Notes under the pieces: generated by a model
Told to the model about the DNA's origin: nothing
What the model saw: only the letters and a program-made list of their open reading frames with translations
The model's database searches: none
Translations under genes and position numbers: made by a program
Shown: in pieces, positions 43,922 through 53,196 of the stretch
How positions within the stretch are numbered: position 1 is the stretch's first letter
Layout of the letters: the number at the start of each line of letters is the position of its first letter
DNA from: Anaerolineae bacterium
GTDB taxonomy: Bacteria; Chloroflexota; Anaerolineae; Aggregatilineales; JAFGMM01
NCBI GenBank assembly: GCA_027494055.1
Contig: JAOSJO010000024.1
Coordinates: 186,001 to 250,000 of the forward strand
Length of the DNA stretch: 64,000 nucleotides
Reading direction: 5' to 3'

Positions 43922-44836
43922 ATGCCAGCAAATATCGTGATCGTCGGGAGCTTCAACACCGACCTGACGGCCTACACCGAGCGCATGCCCCGCCCTGGCG
44001 AGACCGTCAACGGGCGCAAGTTCGTGATCGGCCCCGGCGGCAAGGGGTCGAACCAGGCGGTCGCCGCCGCGCGCCTGGGCGCTCAGGTCACGTTCGTCGG
44101 GCGCGTGGGGCAGGACGTGTTCGGCGACCTCGCGCTGCGCACCTGGAAGGAGGAGGGAGTCAACACCGACTTCGTGATCCGCGACCCCGAAAACGTGACC
44201 GGCGTCGCGCCGATCTGGGTGGATGACAGCGGCGAGAACAGCATCATCGTCGTGCTGGGTGCGAACCTGGCGGTGAGCCGGGCCGACGTGGACGCCGCCG
44301 CGCGCGCCATCGCCCAGGCCGACGTGGTGCTCACGCAACTTGAAATCGACTATGATACCGTCGGCTACGCGCTCAAGGTCGCCAAGGAGGCCGGCGTGCG
44401 GACCATCCTGAACCCGGCCCCGGCCGGCAAGGTCGCGCCAGAGACGCTGGCGCTGGCGGACTTCATGACGCCGAACGAGACGGAGCTTGAGGCGCTCACC
44501 GGCAAGCCCGGCGCGCCGGTCGAGGAGGCGGCGCGCTCGCTCCTCACCGCCGCCGGCCAGACAGTCGTGGTGACGCTGGGAGCGCGCGGCGCGCAGTACG
44601 TGCAGCGGGACGGTGCGGCGCTGGTCCCCGCTTACACGGTCAACGTGGTGGATACGACCGGCGCCGGCGACGCCTTCAACGGCGGGCTGGCCGTGGCGCT
44701 CGCGGAGGGCAAGGACCTGAAGGACGCCATCGCGTTCGCCAACGCGACCGCGGCGCTCTGCGTGACCCGGCCCGGCACCGCGCCGAGTATGCCGCGCCGT
44801 GACGAGGTCGAGGCGCTGTTGGCGGCTGCGCACTAA
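43922..44836 (+). CDS. Ribokinase-family (PfkB) sugar kinase
   Basis: 304 residues. GGKGSNQAVAAARLG (substrate-binding) near residue 39 and DTTGAGDAFNGG (anion hole with catalytic Asp) near 247 define the PfkB fold. LNPAPAG and TPNETELEALTG are typical of ribokinase itself. A classic rhamnulokinase (FGGY family) is not present, so this enzyme may act on rhamnulose or on an unrelated ribose pool. ATG 43922 is chosen as it starts the family sequence; it follows GAAAGGGACC. The gene is intact and ends at a strong terminator. Confidence 0.87.
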   Translation: MPANIVIVGSFNTDLTAYTERMPRPGETVNGRKFVIGPGGKGSNQAVAAARLGAQVTFVGRVGQDVFGDLALRTWKEEGVNTDFVIRDPENVTGVAPIWVDDSGENSIIVVLGANLAVSRADVDAAARAIAQADVVLTQLEIDYDTVGYALKVAKEAGVRTILNPAPAGKVAPETLALADFMTPNETELEALTGKPGAPVEEAARSLLTAAGQTVVVTLGARGAQYVQRDGAALVPAYTVNVVDTTGAGDAFNGGLAVALAEGKDLKDAIAFANATAALCVTRPGTAPSMPRRDEVEALLAAAH

Positions 44837-44866
44837 CGCGTCGCGCCGGCAGCGGTCGAAATGCGC

Positions 44867-44908
44867 AGGGGCGGGTCCAGAAGACCCGCCCCTGTTTTGC
44901 TTCTCTTT
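44867..44908 (+). terminator. Rho-independent terminator after the kinase gene
   Basis: 11-bp perfect stem AGGGGCGGGTC/GACCCGCCCCT with a 5-base loop (44867-44893), followed by GTTTTGCTTCTCTTT. It separates two convergent operons. Confidence 0.92.
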
Positions 44909-44921
44909 CAGAGCGGCTCGG

Positions 44922-45254
44922 CTATTGCTCCGGCCCTGGGACAACGATGAACTCCTCGGTGTACAGGTGGACCCGGAGTTCGGTGAAGGCATCCCCATCT
45001 GCGCCGGCGGCGGCGCCGATCTCGGTGGCGAAAGAGGCTTCCATTTCCTCGATGCTGTTCCACCACAGCTCCGCCGTGCCGTCGAAGAGCGGTTCGCGGC
45101 CCTTTTCCTGGCGCTCTGTGGCGATGTTGATGCGATACCCCAACAGGCCCGGCAACCGGGCGGAGATTTTGGTGTGTTCCTCCACCCACCGCTTCTTGAA
45201 TTCTTCCATCGTCATGCCGGGCTTCCGCTTGAGAAAGGCGATGAGCTTGATCAT
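44922..45254 (-). CDS. EthD-family protein (dimeric alpha/beta barrel)
   Basis: 110 residues. MIKLIAFLKRKPGMTMEEFKK and WVEEHTKISARLPGLLGYRIN are typical of the EthD/ferredoxin-like family, used in ring-oxidation, dehydration and other small-molecule steps. Function in this setting is unknown; it is the last gene of the second sugar ABC operon. Intact. Confidence 0.85.
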   Translation of the reverse strand: MIKLIAFLKRKPGMTMEEFKKRWVEEHTKISARLPGLLGYRINIATERQEKGREPLFDGTAELWWNSIEEMEASFATEIGAAAGADGDAFTELRVHLYTEEFIVVPGPEQ

Positions 45255-45282
45255 GGGTTTCCCTCGCTTCGGTAGAAGACGG

Positions 45283-46119
45283 CTAACTCTTCAGCGCGCC
45301 CATCGTCAGGCCGCGCACGATATAGCGTTGCAGGAAGAGCACCAGGAACGTGCCCGGAATGATCGCCAGCACGCCGGTCGCCGCGATTTGCGCCCACAGG
45401 ATTTCATGCCCGCCGGCCAGCGATTGCACGATGACCGTCACCGGGCGGACGGTACGCCGCGTCAGCAGCAGCGCGAAGAGGAACTCGTTCCACGTAAAGA
45501 CGAAGGTGAAGAGGAACGCGGTCACCAGGCCGGGCGAGATAAGCGGCAGGGTGATGCGCCAGAACGCCCCGAACACGCTGGAGCCGTCGATGAAGGCCGA
45601 TTCCTCCAGCTCAACCGGCAGGTCTTCGATGAAGCCCTTGAGCAGCCAGATGGCGAACGGCAGGTTGAAGATCGCGTTGGCGACGATCAGCACCCAGTAG
45701 GTATCCTGCAGGTTCAACTCGCGGAAGATGAGGAACAGCGGGATGGCCGACGCCACCGGCGGGAACATCCGCGTGGAGAGAATCCAGAAGGAGAAGTGCT
45801 CGCCGCCAAGACGGTAACGCGCCAGGCTGTACGCCGCCAGCGCCCCGACACTGACGCTGACGACTGCCGTAGAGAGCGAGACGATCATGCTGTCGCGGAT
45901 GCCGTTAAGCGCGCCGCTGTCCATCAGCGCAGCGGTGTAGTTGTTGAAGTTCCACTGTTCTGAGGGCGGGATGAAGACGGGCGGGCTGGCGAAGACCTGC
46001 GCTTGCGTCTTAAACGACGTGAGGAACATCCACACCATCGGGAACAGGAAGAAGATGAGCGCGAAAGTGAGGACGATGCCGATGAGGATCTTTTTGAGCC
46101 GGATGTTACCGCGACGCAT
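45283..46119 (-). CDS. Sugar ABC transporter permease (MalG type)
   Basis: 278 residues, six TM helices, EAA loop ELEESAFIDGSSVFGAFWR near residue 180. Start ATG 46119 overlaps the preceding permease by 14 bases. Second permease of the SBP-MalF-MalG set on this strand. Intact. Confidence 0.93.
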   Translation of the reverse strand: MRRGNIRLKKILIGIVLTFALIFFLFPMVWMFLTSFKTQAQVFASPPVFIPPSEQWNFNNYTAALMDSGALNGIRDSMIVSLSTAVVSVSVGALAAYSLARYRLGGEHFSFWILSTRMFPPVASAIPLFLIFRELNLQDTYWVLIVANAIFNLPFAIWLLKGFIEDLPVELEESAFIDGSSVFGAFWRITLPLISPGLVTAFLFTFVFTWNEFLFALLLTRRTVRPVTVIVQSLAGGHEILWAQIAATGVLAIIPGTFLVLFLQRYIVRGLTMGALKS

Positions 46120-47060
46120 AGAGCGCTCCTCGCCGCCGTTGCAGCCGCAAGAACACCTGCGAGATGATGGTGATGATAATCAGTTGGATGAAGGCGAGCG
46201 CCGCCGTGTAGCCCATGCTGAAGAACTTGAAGCCATTCACATAGGTGTAAAAGGCGACCGTCTCGCTCGAACTGCCCGGCCCGCCTTCGGTCAGCAGGAA
46301 CACCAGGTCGAACGTCTTGAAGACGTCCATCGTGCGAATCAGGATGCCGATGAGGAGCACCGGCAGCAGCAGCGGCAGCTTGATCTGCCACAGCAGTTGC
46401 CAGAATGACGCGCCGTCCACCTGGGCCGCTTCGAGCACCTCAACGGAAATCGTCTCCAGACCCGCCAGGATAAGCAGGAGCATGAACGGCGTCCACTGCC
46501 AGATATCGGTGATCATGATTGTGAGCAGCGAGGTCTGCGGGTTGGCGACCCACGCCGGCGGCGTGATGAGCCCGCCGGAGAGCGTCTTGATGAGGTAGTT
46601 GAGCGGGCCAAACGTGTCGTTGAAGATGACGCGGAACTGGAAGCCTGCCACAACCGGGGCGATCATGATTGGGATCATGAACAGCGTCACCCACAGGCTG
46701 CGCTGCCGCCCCATCTCGTTTGCCAGCAGCGCCAGGATCAGGCCGGAGCGCCAGTTGGATGGAGACGCCGCCGAAGACCAGAACCAGCGTGTTCAGCAGC
46801 GCGTTGCCGAAGCGGGGGTCGTTCGTAAACGCGCGGACGAAGTTGTCGAGGCCGATGAACTGCTCGTTGGGCGATATGGACAGTTCCAGCGAGATGAACG
46901 ACAGGTACAGCGTGCGGATCAGCGGGTAGATCGTGATCGACAGCAGCATCGCCAGCGCCGGCAGCACAAACAGGAAGGCAATCAGCCGGTGCCGCCGTGC
47001 CAGGCCCATATTCGTGGTGCCGCTTTCGGGCAGAGGTCGGTGTACTCTCTGAGTTGCCAC
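46106..47060 (-). CDS. Sugar ABC transporter permease (MalF type), frameshifted
   Basis: About 317 residues, six TM helices. The first part (RRHRLIAFLFVLPALAMLLS) and the second part (MGRQRSLWVTLFMIPIMIAPV, EAA loop EVLEAAQVDGASFWQLLW) are in different frames that meet near 46735-46745. GTG 47060 is used as start because GAAAGG precedes it; ATG at 47009 is the alternative. Forms a heterodimer with the following MalG-type permease. Confidence 0.88.
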
Positions 47061-47131
47061 GGTGGCGCCTTTCGGGGAAGCGATCCCCGCTCCCGCACCT
47101 TGACGCGGGAGCGGGGACAGAGACGAACCGG

Positions 47132-48631
47132 TTACTCAATCAAGCCCAGGGTGCGATAGCTCTCAAGCGCCTGCTGCCAGACCGCGATTTGGGCTTCGCG
47201 GCCCAGCCGGTCGGTGATCGCCTCCCACTCGGCGGCGACGGCGTCCAGCGCCTCCTGCGGCGTCTCCTCGCCGGCCAGCGCCCGGTTGACGTGCAGGTCA
47301 AGCACGTCCTCGTACTGGGCAGCGCCAGGGATGAAGATTTCGGGGAAGCCGTCTTGCAGCGCCACCTTCAGGCCGTCGAGATACGCCACCGCGTTCTCCT
47401 CGCCCATGAGTGGCGCAAACGCCGACGGGTTGTCCAGTTGCGACAGGCGATAGGGGTCGAGGCCGGTCAGCGGACCTCGAGACATTCTCCACGCTGCGGT
47501 TGTAGGCGATGTGCTTAGCGACGCAGTAGGCGGCCTCCGGCACGTCAGAGTCGGCGGCAACGCCGACCACGCGGCCCACGGGCATCATCGAGCGATGCAC
47601 CACCTCGTCGCCGACCACCGTGCCGGGCACGCGGCCCACGCCCACGTTGCCGACGATGACCGACTGACTCGGGTCAGCGGCCTTCTTGGGCACGTCGGTC
47701 CACTGCACGACCATCGCAGCGCGGCCCTGGATGAACACATCGCGCAGTTCGTCGTAGCCGAAGTTGAGCACGTCCGGCGGGGCGAACTGGAGACCGTCGA
47801 CCATGTTCTGCAGCGCGGCCACCGCCTCCGGCGAGTTGATGAGCGGGACCATGTTTTCGTCGAAGTAGGTGACGCCCGCGCTCGCCGCCCGGTTCATGTA
47901 CCACGCCCAACTGTAGCTGCGGCGACCGAACTCAGCGAGGCCGTAGAAGTCCTGTTCCAGGGTCTCGCCGGCCAGCGTGTCGCCGGCCTTGCGCGTGAAG
48001 AACTCGGCGGCTTCCAGCCACTCGTCCCAGGTCTCCGGCGCGCGCAGTTCGTGGCCGTACCGCTCCATGAACGCGGCCTGTTCGTCCGGGTGCTCGGAAG
48101 AGGTCGGTGCGATATTGCAGCACGAGCACGTCGCCGTCGATGGTCAGCGCGTAGGTCTGGCCGCCGAACTTGTTGTACAGCTCGCGGAACGGCGCGAGCA
48201 CGTCATCCTGGTTGGGGTCCCAGACTACCGCCGGCTCCTGCGCCATGAAGTCATCGAGCGGCATGAGGTAGCCATTGCTGGCGAAGTCGCCGATGTAGGC
48301 GGGGTAGAACGTCACCACATCGAACGCGCCCGTCCCGGCGACGAACTCGGTCTTGAGCACCTGGTAGACATCGGCGAAGGGCACCTCGACGATCTCGATG
48401 TTGATACCCATCGCGGTGAAGTCGTCTTTCCAGAATTCGTAGGGCATGAGGTTGTGGCCGGCGTCGCCCACCACGGTGACGGTCACGTTGTCAAACGGTG
48501 GGGCACAGCTCGAAATCGACCAGGCCGAGCGGCTCAGGAAACCCCTCCTCCTGAGCGAGAACGGGGGCGGCGACGAGCAGCATCGTCGCCAGGATGGCAA
48601 GCAGGGTCATGCGGTGCTTCATCTCACGCAT
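47132..48631 (-). CDS. Family-1 sugar ABC transporter substrate-binding protein, frameshifted three times
   Basis: About 499 residues after joining. Signal peptide from ATG 48631 (REMKHRMTLLAILATMLLVAAPVLAQ; GAGGAG precedes it), then VTVVGDAGHNLMPYEFWK and a typical cluster-B fold. Shifts lie near 48500, 48095 and 47475. The lengths and the TDLF...ETWDEWLEAAEFF segments match sugar-binding proteins. First gene of the operon; promoter about 220 bases upstream. No cognate ATPase gene is seen. By position it could take up the sugar metabolised by the convergent isomerase/kinase genes. Confidence 0.86.
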
Positions 48632-49139
48632 TGTTTTCTCCTCGCAAACGTTTCATGAAGGACGCAGACGCGAGTGCCTGAGATAATCTGTTGTGGCTTT
48701 CGCCCTCCTTTCTCCGCGCGTGAGGCAGCAGGGATGCCAGAGTTCGGGCGCTGCGCGTGCGAAAACTGAAGGCAGAGATGCGACCTTGCCGTAACCTCTA
48801 GCTGAGCTTTCGCATCCCGTATCCGACTCCGGCTTGAGAATTCATCAACGGCTATATCAGCATACTACAGGATGATTCAATCGTCAAACGCTATGATACC
48901 CGGATGCATTTCGAGTCAGGGGCGGAAATGATACGACGGTGTCACCACCTCTGGGAATGTAACCGTTCACCTTTTGGCCCCAACTTCAGTCGCGGGCTAA
49001 TTCGCAATCTGGGCCGTGGTGTTCTGCGATTAACCGACGATTTCAGTCGGGGCTACGAGAAACGCAACGCCGCCCGCTTTGAGCTTCCTGGTGTAAGAAC
49101 GTGGCCGGCCTATTCGCTGCGCGTGGGTGTTTGGGCGGG
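48632..49139. promoter_or_regulatory. Intergenic region: promoter of the second sugar ABC operon, candidate operator and short repeats
   Basis: On the minus strand TTGACG (48887-48882), a 17-bp spacer and TATGCT (48864-48859) form a good promoter with a leader of about 220 bases. AAACGTTT at 48646-48653 is a LacI-family-like core palindrome just upstream of the ribosome-binding site. Two degenerate direct repeats of the form TTCAGTCGsGGGCTA lie at 48985-48999 and 49042-49055 and resemble short palindromic intergenic repeats of bacteria. No gene is supported. Confidence 0.55.
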
Positions 49140-50560
49140 CTACTGTGAGGTGAAAGCCGCCCCCGCGCTCCAGGGACCGGCCCCGGCTGTGTTGAGGCCG
49201 CGCACGTACCAGATGTAGTCGCCCTGGGGCAACTCGCCGTCAGGGATGGCGACGCAGACGCCCTCGCGGCAGATGTCGCCGGCCTGGAAGACCTGATCGA
49301 CGACCGTGCTGCCGTGCGGCGTTACGATGTACAGCTCATACGCGGTTGCTCTGGACGCGGCGCGCCATCGATAGGCTGGGCGGGTGTTCGCGCCCAGGTT
49401 GCCCGCGAGGGGGGGCGGGCGCCGGCTGGTCGGGCAGTGAAGAGTGGACGCGGAGGCGGTAGGTCTCTTTCGCTGTGCGCAGGGCGTCTACCCAGTCGTC
49501 GTCAATGCCTCCGGGCGTGACGAGATCGACCTGCTCGAAGTACAGCCACACGTAGCTGTCAGCCTGAGAGAGCGCATTGAGCGCCGCCTCCCCCATGATG
49601 GCGGCGTCCATGTCCCGCTGCCGCCACGGCATGTTGTAGAGGCCAGACGCGAGGCTGACCCGCGCCCGCCACAGGGGCCGCAGATGCGGCGGGATGAACG
49701 CGGAGTCTGCTGCGTCCGAAGCGATGCCATACCTGCGCCACTCGTAGAACAGCGCGAACTCCTCAGGGTAGCGAAGGCCGTAGGCCCCGCCCCCGTCGAT
49801 GACCAACGCGCGCGACCCGGTGCCCTCAAGGAAGCCGGCGAAGAACGCCCCTTTCAGTTCGTTGCGGTCGGCGCGGTTCACGGTTTCGAAGGCGGCGAAC
49901 TGGGAGGGCGAGCCGGGTTCGGAGACGTAAGGTCCCTGAAAGGTGATGATGTCGATGTCGGGGAACACCGCCGTGACCGCCGCCATCACTTGCCGGCCCC
50001 GGAGCCGCACCTGATCGTGGTATTCCTGAAGCGACCGCTCTGGATAGTCGCAGTCGTCGGGGTAATTCGTCCAGCGCGTGAAGTACTCTTCATTGTCGAA
50101 CGCGATGCCGGCCAGGCCGGCGTCCTTGACCGCGCGCGCGAAGTTGACCCAGTTCCCGATGCAGACCGACCAATCGTCGAAGGGGTCGGCGCACTTGTCG
50201 TTAAAGACGACGGCGAGGTTGTATTGCAGCGTGGACGAGCCGAGGTCCCGGACCGGCGCGAGTTCGGCGGCGACGGCGCGGTAGCTCAGGGGCGCGTTGC
50301 GCATGACCGAAGAGGACGCCTCGTTCAGGTTGAGCACCACGCCGTCGAGGAACGGTCGCTCGCGCTCGATCCACCTGATGTTATCGCGCACGTCCTGGGG
50401 ATAGATCCGGCTCCCGACCATCTGGTGCACGATCAGCCGCGCCGGTTCGGTCTGCGCCGCAGCGGGCCGCGTGGGCAGCGCGCCGCTGCCAGGGCATAGG
50501 ATGCTGGCGGCAAGGGCGACGAGGAGAAGACCTCGGAACCGGGAGGGTGCGCAACCGCAT
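49140..50560 (-). CDS. Secreted TIM-barrel-like protein (possible glycoside hydrolase) with Fn3-like C-terminus, frameshifted
   Basis: About 470 residues. A hydrophobic signal sequence (GLLLVALAASILCPGSG) precedes a barrel-like domain with FLDGVVLNLNEASSSVM, GIAFDNEEYF (candidate catalytic acids) and VMAAVTAVFPDIDIITFQG. The main frame ends soon after a 7-G run (49409-49415); the frame beyond it encodes a convincing Fn3/Ig-like end (PAYRWRAASRATAYELYIV, stop 49140-49142). The start is doubtful: ATG 50560 gives a normal signal peptide but needs one more shift near 50540, whereas the main frame stays open to 50709 with an unlikely N-terminus. Substrate unknown. Confidence 0.68.
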
Positions 50561-50805
50561 TGTGTGTATCCTGCTTCATCCACGGTTGCGATGCGAACGC
50601 CGGCGGGGGATGAAGTTGCTTGAAGCGCCTGGGCATCGCTGGCGGCGCGCTCTGTGAGGCCGACCAACGGCTCCAGGATTGGCGAGACGCCCGAAGTTTC
50701 CACGATCATACCATAGAACTGGAGTGAATTGGGTGTGTTTTTTGGGGCGGGAGGACGCTAGGGCAGGACGTTCAGGTAACGCGAAGTGTGGTCGGGGATA
50801 GATAG

Positions 50806-51693
50806 TTACATACCAATGTCATGAGAACCGAACTCTTCAAGAATGAGTCTACCTTTCTCTTCACGGTAATTCACACGCCATCCGCCTGTTACCCTAAAGC
50901 GGCGCATTCCCCTAAAGGGTTCATCGCGGAGGCCAGCGTCAAGTAATCCATAGACTCGTTTTGCTATCGCCTTGATCAAACAGTCGCGCAAGTGTCTATC
51001 ATTGTCACAGTAATGATGCACAGCATCCAGAAACACTCTACTCGCATCAAAAGGAATCGGCTCGGTCCTCGCTCCTGGGTGCATCTTCATGTTCGGGTTG
51101 GCTATAAAGTAGCTTTCGACACACCGTTGCAGATCAGGCCAATACTCTTGTGTCGCCAGTTGTGCGACCCAGCTAGCCTCATCCCAAACAATAGGTAGGC
51201 GAAATGCGGCGGCCTCTGCATCACGGATAGAAAGCTTCAGGGTGCTGGAGTCCTTGATAGATGACACAAACTCCCATGTACCGACAAGGGGATCATTTTC
51301 GAGTGACACTGGCTCGGCGACGCAGCCACATAGAATTCCATGCCATGCTATGATGATTTCGTCTGTCTCGATATACTTGCAAACTACCCCTGCCGGATAC
51401 AGCTCCACTTCTGCATTTGCTTCCTCTACGTAATATGCTTTCTGCAGCAGCTCATAAATGATTGTCCTGAGATCACGTAGTTCACGAACGCTACGTAAAT
51501 CCTCATTCCAGGAAAGTATTCCTGCATCAATCCCGCAAATGTGTTGGTCATTGCTATATTCAAGCCGTTTTCCTGAGTCACTCGGCGGTGGACAAGTAGC
51601 GCTTTTAAAGCGCCTAAAGCAATGTTCCTGCCTACTCTGCCAATGCTCGAATCTGTAAATAAGCAAGGCTGGATCGAGGATTGGAAGCAACAC
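50806..51693 (-). CDS. Unknown protein paired with the DUF3696-type ATPase; possible toxin-like C-terminus
   Basis: 295 residues from GTG 51693, only 3 bases after the ATPase stop, so co-translated. The N-terminus reads LLPILDPALLIYRFEHW. The middle has no domain I can name. The last 40 residues (RRFRVTGGWRVNYREEKG then LILEEFGSHDIGM) follow the strand pattern of RelE/ParE-type proteins, where Arg and a final His often sit. The DNA is clearly less G+C-rich than both sides and the gene is intact. As partner of an OLD-like ATPase it could be the effector of a defence or toxin system; it is not a family I recognise. Confidence 0.72.
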   Translation of the reverse strand: MLLPILDPALLIYRFEHWQSRQEHCFRRFKSATCPPPSDSGKRLEYSNDQHICGIDAGILSWNEDLRSVRELRDLRTIIYELLQKAYYVEEANAEVELYPAGVVCKYIETDEIIIAWHGILCGCVAEPVSLENDPLVGTWEFVSSIKDSSTLKLSIRDAEAAAFRLPIVWDEASWVAQLATQEYWPDLQRCVESYFIANPNMKMHPGARTEPIPFDASRVFLDAVHHYCDNDRHLRDCLIKAIAKRVYGLLDAGLRDEPFRGMRRFRVTGGWRVNYREEKGRLILEEFGSHDIGM

Positions 51694-51696
51694 GAT

Positions 51697-53104
51697 CTAC
51701 TCCCTCTGTCGCTTTTCCAGGCCTGCACGGAATATCGCTTCTGCTTCATCTGCTGACTCAGGCAAGAAGTCAGGCGGCCAGTTTTCAATCACACCATATC
51801 GGTCCACTCGCAGCGGTTCAATCGTTGCACCACGCCCATCTTCTGGAGGACACACGAAAAAGGATACTGACCATATCCTTCAACTTATCTGTCGGATCTT
51901 CTGCGATTCTCCTTCTCAGTCGATTTATGAAATGATCGCTATGTGTTTCAACAAGAATGCGTTTGCCCTCAGAAGCTAACCTTAGAAAGAAATCGGCCAG
52001 ATTGGCCTGGAGCTTGGGATGCAAATGGATCTCAGGTTGCTCGAACAGCAAGAGAGATTGCTTGGGAGACCTGAGGCCTAGAACAACAATGGGTAACAAC
52101 TGGCTAACCCGAAGCCTACATCAGCAATTGTCACTTCTTTTCTAGTTCCCTTCGCATCCTTGATTCCAAAATCAGCTGATACACTATAGACTTCGCCGAA
52201 CTGACGTCGATTGGCTGGTTAATACCCAGGCGCTGAAACTCGCTCTTAACGGCTTCCATAAGAGAGATTTCTACGGAGTCCTGACCCAAATCAGGACGAT
52301 AATGTACCTTCTCATCTTTTTCCAACCACAGTATTTGAGCCGCGTTTTCACCTCGCTGTCCGATCTCACGAGAGGGGCTGCCGGACTGCAAATAGGCACG
52401 CCGAGGTTCTTCTCTTAGCGGTCCTAGATAACTGAGGTGTTGTTCTAGCTCCCTCTCCAGATCAGTGATGGGATTCCAGAACACCCTATCAAGCCCCGAA
52501 AACAGTGGGCGTTCCTGTTGTTCGCCAGATTCGTAGAGCAGAAATCCTGGAAGGAACCGACTAAAAGCAACTCCAATGACATCACGTCCCTGGAATGATT
52601 CCGGAATATCAATGCCCTCCTGAGTAACCTGATATCTCTCACCCCGAAGCGTAGCGGTGAATCTTGGCCCGATAATATCATTCATCGATGATCTGATGTC
52701 GAAACATCTCACTTGAGCACGCCCATCCTTATAACGGAATATGATATTAATGCTACTCTGTAGAAACGAGGTATCTGAAACTTCCAGGCTGGGGAAATAC
52801 TTAGGTACTATTTCGGGCGGCATCTTGATCTCAACTGTAAACTCAAAACCTATTTCGCAACTTGTAAGTCTCGGTTTCCCAAAAACCAATTCTTTCAGTT
52901 CAAGTACCTCCAGGGATCTACCATCTAGCTTCAGATGAACGTCTGGCTCTTGTGATTCCAGGGTTTGCTTTAGCAGCAGCAAACTCTGAAGAATCAAGTC
53001 TTCCCACCACTGTTAGGGCCAGCGAGTACTGTGATTGGTCGCAGTTCAATCTCGCCTGTGTCCTCAAAGGCCTTGAAATTGAAGAGCCTAAGTGCCTTAA
53101 TCAT
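51697..53104 (-). CDS. DUF3696-type AAA ATPase (SMC/OLD-like), frameshifted
   Basis: About 468 residues. The N-terminus (IKALRLFNFKAFEDTGEIEL) leads to Walker A GPNSGGKTS. After a base loss right at Walker A (near 53005) the frame continues with ILQSLLLLKQ. The C-terminal half shows DVGFGVSQLLP, Walker B LLLFEQPEIHLHPKLQ, the ETHSDH switch motif, and a C-terminal IENWPPDFLPES segment typical of DUF3696. Four shifts are needed (near 53005, 52130, 52105 and 51855). Related ATPases drive OLD-, Septu- and PARIS-like anti-phage systems. Lower G+C than its neighbours suggests acquisition by transfer. Confidence 0.82.
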
Positions 53105-53196
53105 TCTGGTTGCTCCTCTCCTTTGCAGCCCCAAAAAATGACCCCAGGGGCCGCAATGGATAGCATCACTTCGCCTCTAGTCTAGCACGATTCTCA

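Noticed and set aside
48904-49218. A 104-codon plus-strand open frame between the sugar operon and the barrel protein
   Set aside because: No ribosome-binding site, overlaps the promoter region and the end of the opposite gene, and contains the short intergenic repeats.
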